Shown in pieces: positions 34,197 through 42,832 of a DNA stretch of 64,000 nt. Source of the DNA: JABWBP01 sp964522165 (lineage in GTDB: Bacteria; Calditrichota; Calditrichia; RBG-13-44-9; J075); the NCBI GenBank assembly GCA_964522165.1, contig CAZFVV010000014.1:1-64000 (forward strand), in the 5' to 3' direction. The translations under genes were made by a program, and so were the position numbers. The notes beneath the pieces were generated by a model that saw nothing but the letters and a program-made list of their open reading frames with translations, had not been told where the DNA came from and made no database searches. Numbering within the stretch: position 1 is the stretch's first letter; every line of letters starts with the position of its first letter.

Positions 34197-35483
34197 ATGT
34201 CGGTTGTTATCGTTGTCGGGGCGCAGTGGGGCGACGAAGGCAAGGGCAAAATCGTTGACCTGCTCAGCGAGAATTTCGATCTGGTCGCCCGCTACCAGGG
34301 CGGGGCGAATGCCGGCCACACGGTTATCATTCACGACAAAAAATATGTTTTGCACCTGATCCCCAGCGGTATTTTGCATCCCCATGCGGAGTGCGTCATC
34401 GGGAACGGGGTGGTAATCGACCCGCTGGCCCTGCTGGAAGAAATCCGTTTGTTAGAAAGCGAGGGCATCCGGGTGCAGGGGCGGCTGTGGATCAGCCAGA
34501 AAGCGCACCTGATCATGCCCTACCATAAATTGCTGGACAGCGCCAGCGAAGAAAAAGAAGGCGCGCAGAAAATCGGCACCACCGGGCGGGGGATCGGGCC
34601 GGCCTATGTGGACAAAGCCGATCGCAAGGGCATCCGGATCGTGGATTTGCTGGACCGGGAGCTGTTCGAGCAAAAGCTGCGCCGGAACCTGAACGAGAAA
34701 AACGAGGTGCTCAACAAAATTTACGGAAAACTGCCCCTGGACGTGGAAAGCATCGTGCGGGAATACCTGGAGTTCGACCGGCTGATCGATCCCTACATCA
34801 AAGACGTTTCGGTTTACGTGAATAATGCCATCGAGGATGGAAAATCGGTGTTGTTAGAAGGCGCCCAGGGCACTTTGTTAGACGTGGACCACGGCACCTA
34901 TCCGTTCGTGACCTCTTCCAACCCGGTCAGCGGCGGGGCTTGTATCGGCGTGGGAATCGGCCCCACCCGGATTACCGAGGTGATGGGGGTGATGAAAGCC
35001 TACACCACCCGGGTAGGGGCAGGCCCGTTTCCCACCGAGCTAACCGGGGCGGAAGGGGAGTTCCTGCGCCGGGAAGGGCAGGAATTCGGCGCTACCACCG
35101 GCCGGCCCCGGCGCTGCGGCTGGTTCGATGGGGTGGTAGCGCGGTATGCCGTGCGCGTCAACGGGATCGATTCCCTGGCCATTACCAAGTTAGACGTGCT
35201 GGACAAACTGGAGCGCATTCAAGTCTGCACGGGCTACCGCTTCAACGGCAAGCTGCTGATGGAATTTCCCACCGACCCCCGCATTCTCCAGGGCTGCCAG
35301 CCGGAGTACCAAACCCTGCCGGGCTGGGGACAGCCCACGAACGAAGCCCGGAGCTGGGAAGACCTCCCCGCGGTGGCCCGCCAATACCTGGAATTCCTGG
35401 AAAACTTGACCGGCTGCGCAATTAAAATCGTTTCCGTAGGATCGCAGCGGAGCCAGACCATTATCCGCCAGAAGGTGATGTAA
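34197..35483 (+). CDS. purA: adenylosuccinate synthetase
   Basis: This 428-residue enzyme joins IMP and aspartate with GTP in AMP synthesis. The N-terminal GTP-binding signature VVGAQWGDEGKGKIVD, NAGHTV, GTTGRGIGPAYVDK, and TTTGRPRRCGWFD in the second half are all present. Length and start match the family. A good Shine-Dalgarno (CGGAGG) precedes the ATG. Confidence 0.97.
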   Translation: MSVVIVVGAQWGDEGKGKIVDLLSENFDLVARYQGGANAGHTVIIHDKKYVLHLIPSGILHPHAECVIGNGVVIDPLALLEEIRLLESEGIRVQGRLWISQKAHLIMPYHKLLDSASEEKEGAQKIGTTGRGIGPAYVDKADRKGIRIVDLLDRELFEQKLRRNLNEKNEVLNKIYGKLPLDVESIVREYLEFDRLIDPYIKDVSVYVNNAIEDGKSVLLEGAQGTLLDVDHGTYPFVTSSNPVSGGACIGVGIGPTRITEVMGVMKAYTTRVGAGPFPTELTGAEGEFLRREGQEFGATTGRPRRCGWFDGVVARYAVRVNGIDSLAITKLDVLDKLERIQVCTGYRFNGKLLMEFPTDPRILQGCQPEYQTLPGWGQPTNEARSWEDLPAVARQYLEFLENLTGCAIKIVSVGSQRSQTIIRQKVM

Positions 35484-35569
35484 CGCCATAAGGGCAAGAA
35501 GAGCATTGCGATAGTAAACTTTTTCTCCGCAGGATCGTAGCATTGGGGCGATTATCCGGCGAGGTTGAT

Positions 35570-36586
35570 ATGAATCAAGAAACCCTGAAGCAATTCCGCG
35601 ATACCCTGACGCAGCACCGTGATTCGCTTCTGGCGTGGTACCAATCCGATATTGCCAGCAAACAATTGCACTTAGGCGGCGCCCCGCTCGACGAGGTTTT
35701 GCAGGTCATCACCAAACTCGACGAGGCCCTCAAGCGCATCGATGTGGGGGAATTCGGGCGCTGCATCGAATGCGCCGACGGCAGCGACGTAGAACTGGAG
35801 CGTCTGGAGCTGGACTTTACCACCCGCGTCTGTATCAGCCACTATTCCGAGGAGCAGGTTCGCGCCCTGGAACGCGATTTGGAGCTGGCTGCCAAAGTTC
35901 AACAGCAGCTGCTTCCGCGCTACATGCCGGTTTTAGAGGGGACGCAAATCTCCGCCCACACCCGGCCGGCCGCCATCGTAGGCGGCGACTATTTCGATTT
36001 CTTCCGCTGGAAAAGCGGCGCCCAGGGGGTGGTCATCGCCGACGTGATGGGCAAGGGGCTGGCGGCCAGCATGTTGATGTCCAATCTGCAAGCCTCCCTG
36101 CGCATTCTCGGCCCGGAATACGAAAACCCTTACGAGCTGGCGCTCCGCCTGAATGAATTATTCCGCTTCAATTTGAAGCTGCTGCAATTTATTTCCCTGG
36201 CGCTGGTAAACGTCGATATAAAAACCCGTACGGTGCAATATTGCAATGCCGGGCACCATCCCCCGCTATTGTGGAAGCCCGGCTCCGCGACGGCATGCTG
36301 GTTAAATCCCACCGGCCCGGCCATCGGGCTGATGCCGGAGCCGCCTTTCCGGTCGGAGATTTTACAATTTGAGCCGGGGGATGTATTGGTATTATATACC
36401 GACGGGCTGGTCGAAGCGCGAAATTCCCGGGGAGCGGAATTCGGGGAGGAACGCCTGGTTGAATTTATCCGCGAACATCATGAAAAATCTGCCGATGCTC
36501 TACTAACAGATATCCGGGAAGCGGTGGAAAACTTCGCCGGCGAGCGTTTGCATGACGATGTGACCCTGGTAATTCTCAAATTCTGA
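35570..36586 (+). CDS. DksA-like zinc finger fused to SpoIIE/RsbU-type PP2C phosphatase
   Basis: This 338-residue protein starts with a helical hairpin and a degenerate DksA/TraR zinc finger: LDEALKRIDVGEFGRCIEC then CISH, giving Cys65-x2-Cys68 and Cys88-x2-His91 spaced as in DksA. A short helix (ERDLELAAKVQQQLLP, the usual SpoIIE linker) leads to the PP2C domain from about residue 125, with VGGDYFDFF, IADVMGKGLAASM, NAGHHPPLLW, YTDGLVEARN and HDDVTLV metal-binding motifs. RsbU-type enzymes dephosphorylate STAS proteins. The only nearby STAS gene is at 33641. The start ATG 35570 follows GAGG. DksA-type fingers act on RNA polymerase when in the full protein; here the finger may sense redox or zinc, which is inference. 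Confidence 0.9.
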   Translation: MNQETLKQFRDTLTQHRDSLLAWYQSDIASKQLHLGGAPLDEVLQVITKLDEALKRIDVGEFGRCIECADGSDVELERLELDFTTRVCISHYSEEQVRALERDLELAAKVQQQLLPRYMPVLEGTQISAHTRPAAIVGGDYFDFFRWKSGAQGVVIADVMGKGLAASMLMSNLQASLRILGPEYENPYELALRLNELFRFNLKLLQFISLALVNVDIKTRTVQYCNAGHHPPLLWKPGSATACWLNPTGPAIGLMPEPPFRSEILQFEPGDVLVLYTDGLVEARNSRGAEFGEERLVEFIREHHEKSADALLTDIREAVENFAGERLHDDVTLVILKF

Positions 36587-36614
36587 CCTCGTTTCCGGGC
36601 CATAAGCTTTCAAC

Positions 36615-36651
36615 AAAAAAGGCGGTCCCGCCAAAGCGGAATCGCCTTTTT
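36615..36651 (+). terminator. intrinsic terminator after the phosphatase gene
   Basis: AAAAAGGCG, GTC, CCGC, CAAA, GCGG, AAT, CGCCTTTTT form a hairpin with a small internal loop. It may serve both this gene and the convergent gene on the other strand. Confidence 0.75.
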
Positions 36652-36677
36652 GATTTTAGAATCCCATCATCGAAAGG

Positions 36678-36965
36678 TTAGCTCAACTGAAAGCGCACCT
36701 TTCGCATTACTTTATCGAAATCCACCCCGTCATCCTTGGCGATTTGGAGCGCCTCCCGCAGGTAATATTCATCCAGAGTTCGATAATAGTCGTTCAAATA
36801 CAGCACCACCAGTTCCTCGGAGTCCTTCCGGGTCCATTGCAGGCCGGGAAATTCTCCTAAGTGATTGGCATTGTTGATATTGTGCACCGTGCCATCCTTT
36901 CGCGGTGAGGTTTCAAAACAGTTATGGTATTGTTGTGCCCGAAAGTGCGCAAGCGCCTTTTTCAA
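36678..36965 (-). CDS. small protein of unknown function, coupled to HAD gene
   Basis: This 95-residue protein begins with a TTG that overlaps the TGA stop of the HAD gene (TTGA), so it is probably translated by coupling. It is soluble, with two parts: a basic Asn/His-rich N-terminus and an acidic helical C-terminus (YRTLDEYYLREALQIAKDDG). I do not recognise a family. It could modulate the phosphatase or be an independent short gene. Confidence 0.7.
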   Translation of the reverse strand: MKKALAHFRAQQYHNCFETSPRKDGTVHNINNANHLGEFPGLQWTRKDSEELVVLYLNDYYRTLDEYYLREALQIAKDDGVDFDKVMRKVRFQLS

Positions 36966-37600
36966 TACATCTTCTTAAGTGACTTCAGAACTTCCTCTAA
37001 ATTATCGGCAACCACATCCGCCGCCTTTAAGTACATTGGTGAAAGTGTGGTGGCCACGGCGATGCAGCGCATTCCGGCGTTCCGGGCGCTCAAAATTCCC
37101 AAAGGGGCATTTTCGATGGCCACACACTCCCCCGGCTCCACTTCGATAGTCTGTGCAGCCTTCAAATATGGCTCCGGGGAGGGTTTGGTTTGAAAAACGT
37201 CATCGGCGGTGATGATCACGTCGAAGCGATCTTGCAAGCCGAAATTCTCCAGCGCTTCGACCACCCGCCCGCGGTCGCCGCCGGTAACCAGGCCGCTTTT
37301 CAAGTTCTTTTCCCGAATCCAGTCCAATAATTCGATCAAATGGGGATAATATTCAAGCTTTTTGATCTGGTCATAATAAAGCCGTTTCTTTCGCAGAATG
37401 TTGAATTTCTCCTCTGCCGGAAGATTGTATTTACGGGTGAATTGCACCGCCAACTCTTCCAGCGCCGCTCCCTCCAGGACGTATAACTCTTCCGGGCTCA
37501 TTTCGATACCGTATTCTTCCAACGCTCGCCGCCATCCTTCATAATGGTCTTCCATACTGCGAATGACCACCCCGTCGAAATCCAACAAGATCGCTTTCAT
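36962..37600 (-). CDS. HAD superfamily hydrolase (beta-phosphoglucomutase-like)
   Basis: This 212-residue protein has the HAD motifs LLDFDGVVIRS (catalytic Asp at about 8 and 10), SGLVTGGDRG (motif II is GLVTGG), Lys in QTKPSPEPY (motif III) and VAIENAPLGILSARNAG (motif IV). The cap between residues of about 18 and 85 is helical, as in beta-phosphoglucomutase and phosphoglycolate phosphatases. Motif II has Thr-Gly-Gly. The substrate is probably a small phosphorylated metabolite. Confidence 0.92.
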   Translation of the reverse strand: MKAILLDFDGVVIRSMEDHYEGWRRALEEYGIEMSPEELYVLEGAALEELAVQFTRKYNLPAEEKFNILRKKRLYYDQIKKLEYYPHLIELLDWIREKNLKSGLVTGGDRGRVVEALENFGLQDRFDVIITADDVFQTKPSPEPYLKAAQTIEVEPGECVAIENAPLGILSARNAGMRCIAVATTLSPMYLKAADVVADNLEEVLKSLKKMY

Positions 37601-37755
37601 CCGTTTCCCTTAGTTTAAACGCTCCGAAATTTGCGGCAGTATCTTCTTCTCCCGGGATTTCTCAAACCCCTGCCAGGTTGATGCTCCTCCATCCAACCGG
37701 TAGAAATATACGGAAAAAAATGTAAACGTCAACGGTACAAATCAAAAGGGTGATT

Positions 37756-37790
37756 AAACGTGAAACGTAATGCGGTTTACGCATCACGCC
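37756..37790. repeat. ACGTGAAACGTAATGCGG repeat
   Basis: AAACGTGAAACGTAATGCGG then TTTACGCATCACGCC shows the GTGAAACG family with its inverted TTACGCATCACG form. It ends in the 55-bp sequence that is repeated across the assembly gap. Confidence 0.5.
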
Positions 37791-37982
37791 TCGCCCGTGC
37801 CCGCCACGTAGCGATGGTAATAATCCTNNNNNNNNNNNNNNNNNNNNNNNNNNNNNNNNNNNNNNNNNNNNNNNNNNNNNNNNNNNNNNNNNNNNNNNNN
37901 NNNNNNNNNNNNNNNNNNNNNNNNNNNCGGTTTACGCATCACGCCTCGCCCGTGCCCGCCACGTAGCGATGGTAATAATCCT
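37773..37982. other. assembly gap (100 N) with identical 55-bp flanks
   Basis: Positions 37828-37927 are N. The 55 bp before the gap (37773-37827, beginning CGGTTTACGCATCACGCC) are identical to the 55 bp after it (37928-37982). In de Bruijn-graph assemblies with k=55, neighbouring contigs share exactly k bases, so the flanks are probably one true copy and the gap may be empty. The second copy codes for the C-terminus of the ABC ATPase; the first copy repeats that end. Confidence 0.9.
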
Positions 37983-38844
37983 CCAGCACGCTGCGGGAGC
38001 GCAGGCGCTGAATATCGACGCGGCGCTCATTCAAAGCCGCCAGCAATTTTTGAATCTTCAGAGAGTCGGCGGCAAATTCCACCCGCACCGTTTCCCCTGT
38101 TTCCCGCAACACCCGGGGCTTCAGATCCGGAAAGCGTAACAGGATCTCCAGCGCCGGACGGCTCGCGTCCAGGGTATAAATTTCTTGCCGGATTTCCTGC
38201 AAATTCAAGCGTTGAATAATTTCCCCGCTTTGAAGAATCGCCGCGGCAGTGCAAAACGTTTCGATTTCCTCCAAATTGTGGGAAGCATACACCAGGGTGC
38301 GGTCGGAGAGCCGCGCCAACACCTCGCGCACGTCTTTTTGCCCGCCGGGATCAAGGCCGGACATCGGCTCGTCCAACAGCAGGATCCGGGGCTGGTGAAT
38401 CAAGGCAATCCCGATTTGCAGCCGTTGCGCCATGCCTTTGGAAAATCCCGCTACCAACTCCCCGGCAACCCCGGTTAGTTGGGTAAAGTTCAGCATTTCC
38501 TCGATGCGCTCAGCCGCCCGGTTTTTCTCCATGCGGTACATTTTCGCGGAGATGCGGAGCAGCTCCCGGGGGGTGAAATTTTCCATGCCTTCCTGCCGCT
38601 CCGGCACGAACCCCATGAATCGCCGGGCTTTTTCCAGATTTTTTTCTCCCAGAATCCAGATAGAACCGCGCTCCGGCAGCACAAAATTCATCAACAAACG
38701 CATCAGCGTGGTTTTGCCCGATCCGTTGGCGCCGATCAGGCCAAGCCGTTCCCCCGCGGCGACCTCCAGGTCGATTGCTTCCAGCGCCGGCCGGGGAGCG
38801 CCGGAATAGGTTTTGGAGACGCCAGTCATCTCGATCGCAAGCAT
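37939..38844 (-). CDS. ABC transporter ATP-binding protein
   Basis: This 301-residue ATPase has Walker A GANGSGKTT, a Q-loop region, signature FSKGMAQRL (a variant of LSGGQ), Walker B ILLLDEPMSGLD and the H-loop YASHNLEE. A C-terminal extension of about 80 residues follows, as in ABC-2-type (Nod/Ccm-like) exporters. ATG at 38844 is chosen because a longer reading (to 38928) adds no homologous sequence. No permease gene is visible next to it; the gene ends inside the assembly gap region, so a partner could lie in lost or rearranged sequence. Confidence 0.92.
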   Translation of the reverse strand: MLAIEMTGVSKTYSGAPRPALEAIDLEVAAGERLGLIGANGSGKTTLMRLLMNFVLPERGSIWILGEKNLEKARRFMGFVPERQEGMENFTPRELLRISAKMYRMEKNRAAERIEEMLNFTQLTGVAGELVAGFSKGMAQRLQIGIALIHQPRILLLDEPMSGLDPGGQKDVREVLARLSDRTLVYASHNLEEIETFCTAAAILQSGEIIQRLNLQEIRQEIYTLDASRPALEILLRFPDLKPRVLRETGETVRVEFAADSLKIQKLLAALNERRVDIQRLRSRSVLEDYYHRYVAGTGEA

Positions 38845-39185
38845 TTTGGCCTCGGTATCAATCCAAATAAGTTCACGCCCGTTCGCATTATAATTATTTC
38901 CTTTGCCCGGGACTGTACTCAATATCACTGACCCGGGAAGTTACACTCCCCATTATTAAAATGAAAACGGTAGAAAAAACGCTTGACTTTTTGGGGCGGA
39001 TTGACCATTTTCGGTTCGCCCGTTCATTGCAGCGCCATCTGCTACCTTCATATTTAAAATGAACTTAGGTGTATAAAATACGGTAGCAAAAAATTAACTT
39101 CTCACTCATCCGCCCGCAACTGCTCGCGCCGTTCAGGAGCAAGGGAGAAAAGATTAACCTTAAGCACCGCCAGCATCGCTTCGCC
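38845..39185. other. spacer between divergent genes
   Basis: No gene is seen. TTGACT at 38983, a 17-bp spacer and CATTTT make a weak plus-strand promoter candidate. A pair of words, TTAAAATGAA and ACGGTAGnAAAAA, occurs twice (38956-38979 and 39054-39093) with different spacing. These could be binding sites for a regulator of either divergent unit. Confidence 0.4.
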
Positions 39186-40388
39186 ATGAGCGCAAACCCA
39201 GGCCAGCATCACCATCCCGTAGCCCCGCCCTGGCGCTCCAATGCCGGTTTTTCTTCCTCCACCAAAGGTTTCGTGGGAATCGACGCGCTGGCGCTCCCGG
39301 CGGTTTTTTCCGGAGCGGCTTATTACATTTACCATCTCACCAAAAGCCTGCTGGAAATCTCCCGCCCTTTCCCGATTGCGGTATTTTGCAGGCCGCAGCA
39401 TCGCCCCTTGTTTGCCGGCCTGCTCCGGCCGGGTGATAAAATCGTCCCCGTTCCCCTGGAGCGCCGGGCCGTGCGGCTCTATTTTTACGAATTCAAATTA
39501 AAATCCCTGCTGATCAAAGAGAATATCCGCGTTTTCTACGCCACGCATTACATCTGCCCCCCGGCAGATGCTCGCTATTGCCTGGTCAGCGCCTTTCACG
39601 ATATGGGATTTCTGTTGTTCCCGCAATTTTACCCGCTGCTGAAGCGCCTCTATTTCGGGCGGCGGATGAAAACCTTCCTGTCCCGCTGCGACCGCGTTGT
39701 GGCCATTTCCCGTTCCACGGCGGCGGCGATTGGCAGCCTGTTCCCGGAGTACGCCCCCCGGGTCGCGGTAATCTATCCCGGCGCCGATCATCTTCTCGAT
39801 GCGGACGCACCCGCGCCTTTTTCGCCCCGGGTAGAACCGCCCTTTATCCTGGCAGTGAATACCTTCGAGGTGCGAAAGAACATTCCTTTCATCATCCGGC
39901 TTTTCAATCATCTGAAATCGACCCGGCGGCTGGCGCACCGGCTGCTGGTGGTAGGGCAGCCGGCCAACGGGTATAAGGAGATTCTTGCAGAAATCCGGCG
40001 CTCTCCCTTCCGCCGCGACATCGTGCTTGCCAGCGCCATTCCCGCGGAAGAGTTGAGCTTTTATTACCGGGGCTGCGATTTTTTCCTCAACGCCTCCGAA
40101 TACGAGGGCTTCGGGTTTACCCCCTTCGAGGCGCTCAGCCACGGCTGCCCGGCGTTTCTCTACAAAAATAACACTGTCGCTGAATTTCTGGGAAATCATC
40201 CTTATATTTTCGAGCATCTGGAGGTAGAATTATGGGCCGCGCGGATCGGGCAGGAATTAGCCGCTTCTTTCCGCGGGAAAATCGGCCGGGAGACCATCCG
40301 GAGCCTCTCCTGGCAAAATACCGCCCGGGCGACCCTGCAATTACTGGAACAAATCATCGCAACCAGGGAACCTCGCATTGTATTATAA
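39186..40388 (+). CDS. glycosyltransferase, GT4 family
   Basis: This 400-residue protein has a GT-B fold. The C-terminal nucleotide-sugar domain starts at about residue 215 with FILAVNTFEVRKN and contains the retaining-glycosyltransferase EX7E-type motif in EYEGFGFTPFEALSHGCP. There are no transmembrane segments. It opens a run of co-oriented genes (nucleotidyltransferase-like, radical SAM and methyltransferase genes) that may modify a glycan or metabolite. The acceptor and sugar are unknown. It overlaps the next gene by 11 bp. Confidence 0.88.
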   Translation: MSANPGQHHHPVAPPWRSNAGFSSSTKGFVGIDALALPAVFSGAAYYIYHLTKSLLEISRPFPIAVFCRPQHRPLFAGLLRPGDKIVPVPLERRAVRLYFYEFKLKSLLIKENIRVFYATHYICPPADARYCLVSAFHDMGFLLFPQFYPLLKRLYFGRRMKTFLSRCDRVVAISRSTAAAIGSLFPEYAPRVAVIYPGADHLLDADAPAPFSPRVEPPFILAVNTFEVRKNIPFIIRLFNHLKSTRRLAHRLLVVGQPANGYKEILAEIRRSPFRRDIVLASAIPAEELSFYYRGCDFFLNASEYEGFGFTPFEALSHGCPAFLYKNNTVAEFLGNHPYIFEHLEVELWAARIGQELAASFRGKIGRETIRSLSWQNTARATLQLLEQIIATREPRIVL

Positions 40389-41250
40389 AGAAATTTTCGC
40401 TACCATCATGCTGGCGCACTATTTCCAGAGCGCCTTTACCCGCGACCAGGTGTACCGCTACCTTCGAGTGAAAATGGAACGGGAGCGCTTTGATGAGGCC
40501 GTGGAGGCGCTGAAACGCCGGGCTATCATCTTCGAGCGGGGAGATATTCTCTTCACCAGGGATATGGAAACATCCCTGCGGGAAAGGCGGCGCTGGAGCC
40601 GGGACTTGTTTCTTCGCCATAAACGCTATCTTTCCTTCATTTCCAGAATGCCCTGGGTAAAATACCTGGGGTTGACCGGCTCCAATGCTTTCGAATCCTG
40701 CCGCAACCGCGACGATATCGACCTGTTCCTGGTCACCCAAAAAGATCGCTTGTGGCTCTGCTACCTGGCGCTGGTGCTTTTCAGCAAGGCGCTGCGCAAG
40801 CGCGGGGTTTTCTGCATCAATTACCTGGTGGATGAAGAGAATTTGCACATTCGCCAACAGGATTATTACACCGCGGTGCAGATGATGCAAATGGTGCCGC
40901 TGCTCGAAAACGGTTTCAGCCGCAGGTTGATCGAGAGTAATCACTGGATATTTCGCTTTCTTCCCAACGCCCGGGCGGGGGTTGAGGCGGAGCGTTTCTA
41001 TTGCCTGCCGAACGGCCGCCACCGTAAAGGAAAAATCTACCCCTGGCGCTGGATCTCCGCGTTGAATAACCTGGCGTATCGAGGCTACACCCGGCGCCTG
41101 GCAAAAAAATATCCCCGGGAATTCGGGCGTGGGATCGTGCTCGACCGCGGGCTGGCGAAACTGAACCGGGTCGATCACCAGGACATTTACGAAACCATTT
41201 ACCGGGAAATCGAACGGGAAATAGAGACTGCTTACCCGGGATTGTTATAA
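40378..41250 (+). CDS. nucleotidyltransferase-fold protein
   Basis: This 290-residue protein begins with TTG inside the end of the glycosyltransferase gene. An N-terminal winged-helix-like part (1-75) precedes the nucleotidyltransferase core: GLTGSNAF (Gly-Ser at 101-102) and RDDIDLFLVT (Asp113-x-Asp115), the metal-binding pattern of the pol-beta superfamily. The C-terminal half is helical and basic. It has no clear antitoxin or toxin neighbour. The substrate is unknown; the shared reading-frame overlap suggests a role with the glycosyltransferase. Confidence 0.82.
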   Translation: MYYKEIFATIMLAHYFQSAFTRDQVYRYLRVKMERERFDEAVEALKRRAIIFERGDILFTRDMETSLRERRRWSRDLFLRHKRYLSFISRMPWVKYLGLTGSNAFESCRNRDDIDLFLVTQKDRLWLCYLALVLFSKALRKRGVFCINYLVDEENLHIRQQDYYTAVQMMQMVPLLENGFSRRLIESNHWIFRFLPNARAGVEAERFYCLPNGRHRKGKIYPWRWISALNNLAYRGYTRRLAKKYPREFGRGIVLDRGLAKLNRVDHQDIYETIYREIEREIETAYPGLL

Positions 41251-41264
41251 GCGGGGGGAAGCGT

Positions 41265-41310
41265 AATGCGTATTGCGTAAGGGAATAGAATACGCGATAC
41301 GCAATACGCA
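41265..41310. repeat. TGCGTATTGCGTA inverted repeat
   Basis: TGCGTATTGCGTA at 41267-41279 and TACGCAATACGCA at 41298-41310 are perfect inverted copies with an 18-nt spacer. Words such as GCGTAATGCG next to it show a 7-8 bp tandem unit. Confidence 0.7.
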
Positions 41311-41359
41311 TCCCGTTTTACGCCTCATACTTATCGGAGCGCCAAACAAATTTACCGCC

Positions 41360-42823
41360 ATGAAGATTCTCATCAGCCATTCCTATTTTCTATACCTGGA
41401 CCCCAAGGAGGCCGCGAACCAAAAACCTTATCCGCCGCTGGCTTCCATTACCCTGGCGGCCTGGATCAAGCAGGAGTTGGGGCTGGATGTGGAGTTTTAT
41501 GACGTAATGTTCGATAAAGACCCTGGCGGCCTGGCCGGGGCGCTTCGAAAAGCGCAGCCGGAGGTTTTTATCCTCTACGACGATGATTTCAATTTCTTGA
41601 CCAAGATGTGCCTGGAAAACATGCGCGACGCGATTTTCCAGGTTCTTCGAGCGGTTCCCCAAACCGGGTTGTTCATTGCGCACGGCTCTGACGCCTCCGA
41701 CCGGGCGGAGCTTTATCTTCGTGCCGGGTTCGATTTTGTGGTACATCGCAACGCCGAAAAAACGATCGTGGAGATGCTGGAAATTTATCGCCGGGAAAAA
41801 TCTGCGGAACCGCTCAAATCCCTGGAGGGCATTTCCTACCCGGAATCCGGCCGGCCGGTGCAGAAGGAACAGGTTCGCAAAAACCTGCCGCTGGAAGAAG
41901 CGCCCCTGCCAGCCTGGGAGAAGCTGGATTTAACTCCCTACCGTAAGATGTGGCGCTCCCGGCACGGTTATTTTTCCCTGAATGTTTCCACTTCGCACGG
42001 CTGCCCCTATCGCTGCAACTGGTGCGCGAAGCCGCTTTACGGGCGCAGTTACAAGGCGCTTTCTCCCCGGCGGGCGGCGCAGGAATTTCATTACCTGGCT
42101 AAAGAATTGCAAGCAGATCATTTGTGGATCACCGATGATATCTTCGGCCTGAAACCGGGCTGGCTGGGAGAATTTGCCGATGAGCTGGAACGCCTGAGCG
42201 TGCGCATTCCCTACAAATGCCAGAATCGCGCGGATTTGATCACCGAAACCTCCGCCGCGGAGTTGGCCCGCTCCGGCTGCGCCGAGGTGTGGTTAGGGGT
42301 GGAATCCGGCTCGCAGAAAATCCTCGACGCCATGGACAAGGATGAGACGCTCGAAACCATCAAAACCGCCAACCGGCTCTTGAAGCGGCAGGGCATCCAG
42401 GTGGGTTTTTTCCTGCAATACGGCTACCCCGGGGAAGAGTACGAAGACATTCGCAAAACCCTGAATTTGCTGCGGGAATGCTTGCCGGATCATATCGGCA
42501 TTTCCGTCTCTTACCCCTTGAAAGACACCCCTTTCTACGAAAAAGTGGCTTCCCAAATGGGAGAAAAACAAAACTGGAGCGACAGCGGCGACCTGGCGCT
42601 GATGTTCCCCGGCAAATATCACCCCGATTTTTACCGGGCGCTGCACCAATACACCCACCACTATTTCGGGTTTATTTCCCTGCTGCGCCCCCAGCCGCTC
42701 AAAAAGCGCCTCCGCCGGCTGGCGGCCCAGCACCGCCATATCCCGGGAATGCTGAAATACCGGCTGAAAATGCGAAAGTTCGCCGCTACCGGGAAACCCC
42801 TTACCGATCCCCTTAAGCCGTAA
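41360..42823 (+). CDS. B12-binding-domain radical SAM protein, copy A
   Basis: This 487-residue protein has an N-terminal Rossmann-like domain (1-140) of the B12-binding type and a radical SAM domain with the 4Fe-4S motif CPYRCNWC (Cys215, Cys219, Cys222). SGCAEVWLGVESGSQKILDAM is the SAM-binding region. The cobalamin His motif DxHxxG is not obvious in the N-domain, as is common in the BchE-like branch. A C-terminal helical domain (about 420-487) is basic. It is a paralogue of the protein at 43848 (IL-H-YF start, KPYPPL, VE-YD). ATG 41360 is the likely start; the frame is open to 41273. It may catalyse a methyl or C-C bond transfer. Confidence 0.9.
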   Translation: MKILISHSYFLYLDPKEAANQKPYPPLASITLAAWIKQELGLDVEFYDVMFDKDPGGLAGALRKAQPEVFILYDDDFNFLTKMCLENMRDAIFQVLRAVPQTGLFIAHGSDASDRAELYLRAGFDFVVHRNAEKTIVEMLEIYRREKSAEPLKSLEGISYPESGRPVQKEQVRKNLPLEEAPLPAWEKLDLTPYRKMWRSRHGYFSLNVSTSHGCPYRCNWCAKPLYGRSYKALSPRRAAQEFHYLAKELQADHLWITDDIFGLKPGWLGEFADELERLSVRIPYKCQNRADLITETSAAELARSGCAEVWLGVESGSQKILDAMDKDETLETIKTANRLLKRQGIQVGFFLQYGYPGEEYEDIRKTLNLLRECLPDHIGISVSYPLKDTPFYEKVASQMGEKQNWSDSGDLALMFPGKYHPDFYRALHQYTHHYFGFISLLRPQPLKKRLRRLAAQHRHIPGMLKYRLKMRKFAATGKPLTDPLKP

Positions 42824-42832
42824 TGGGTGAGC

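Noticed and set aside
36678..37600. HAD gene plus 95-residue gene as a toxin-antitoxin pair
   Set aside because: The HAD protein has the full beta-phosphoglucomutase-like motif set and the small protein has no antitoxin features.
37773..37982. Tandem duplication or transposon target duplication around the N stretch
   Set aside because: Identical 55-bp flanks with exactly 100 N are better explained as unmerged contig ends.
40354..41178. 274-codon minus-strand frame opposite the nucleotidyltransferase-fold gene
   Set aside because: The plus-strand gene has GS and DxD motifs and a coupled start; the opposite frame lacks any domain.
40378..41250. MNT/HEPN-type antitoxin
   Set aside because: The protein is much longer than MNT antitoxins, has an added winged-helix-like part and no HEPN neighbour.
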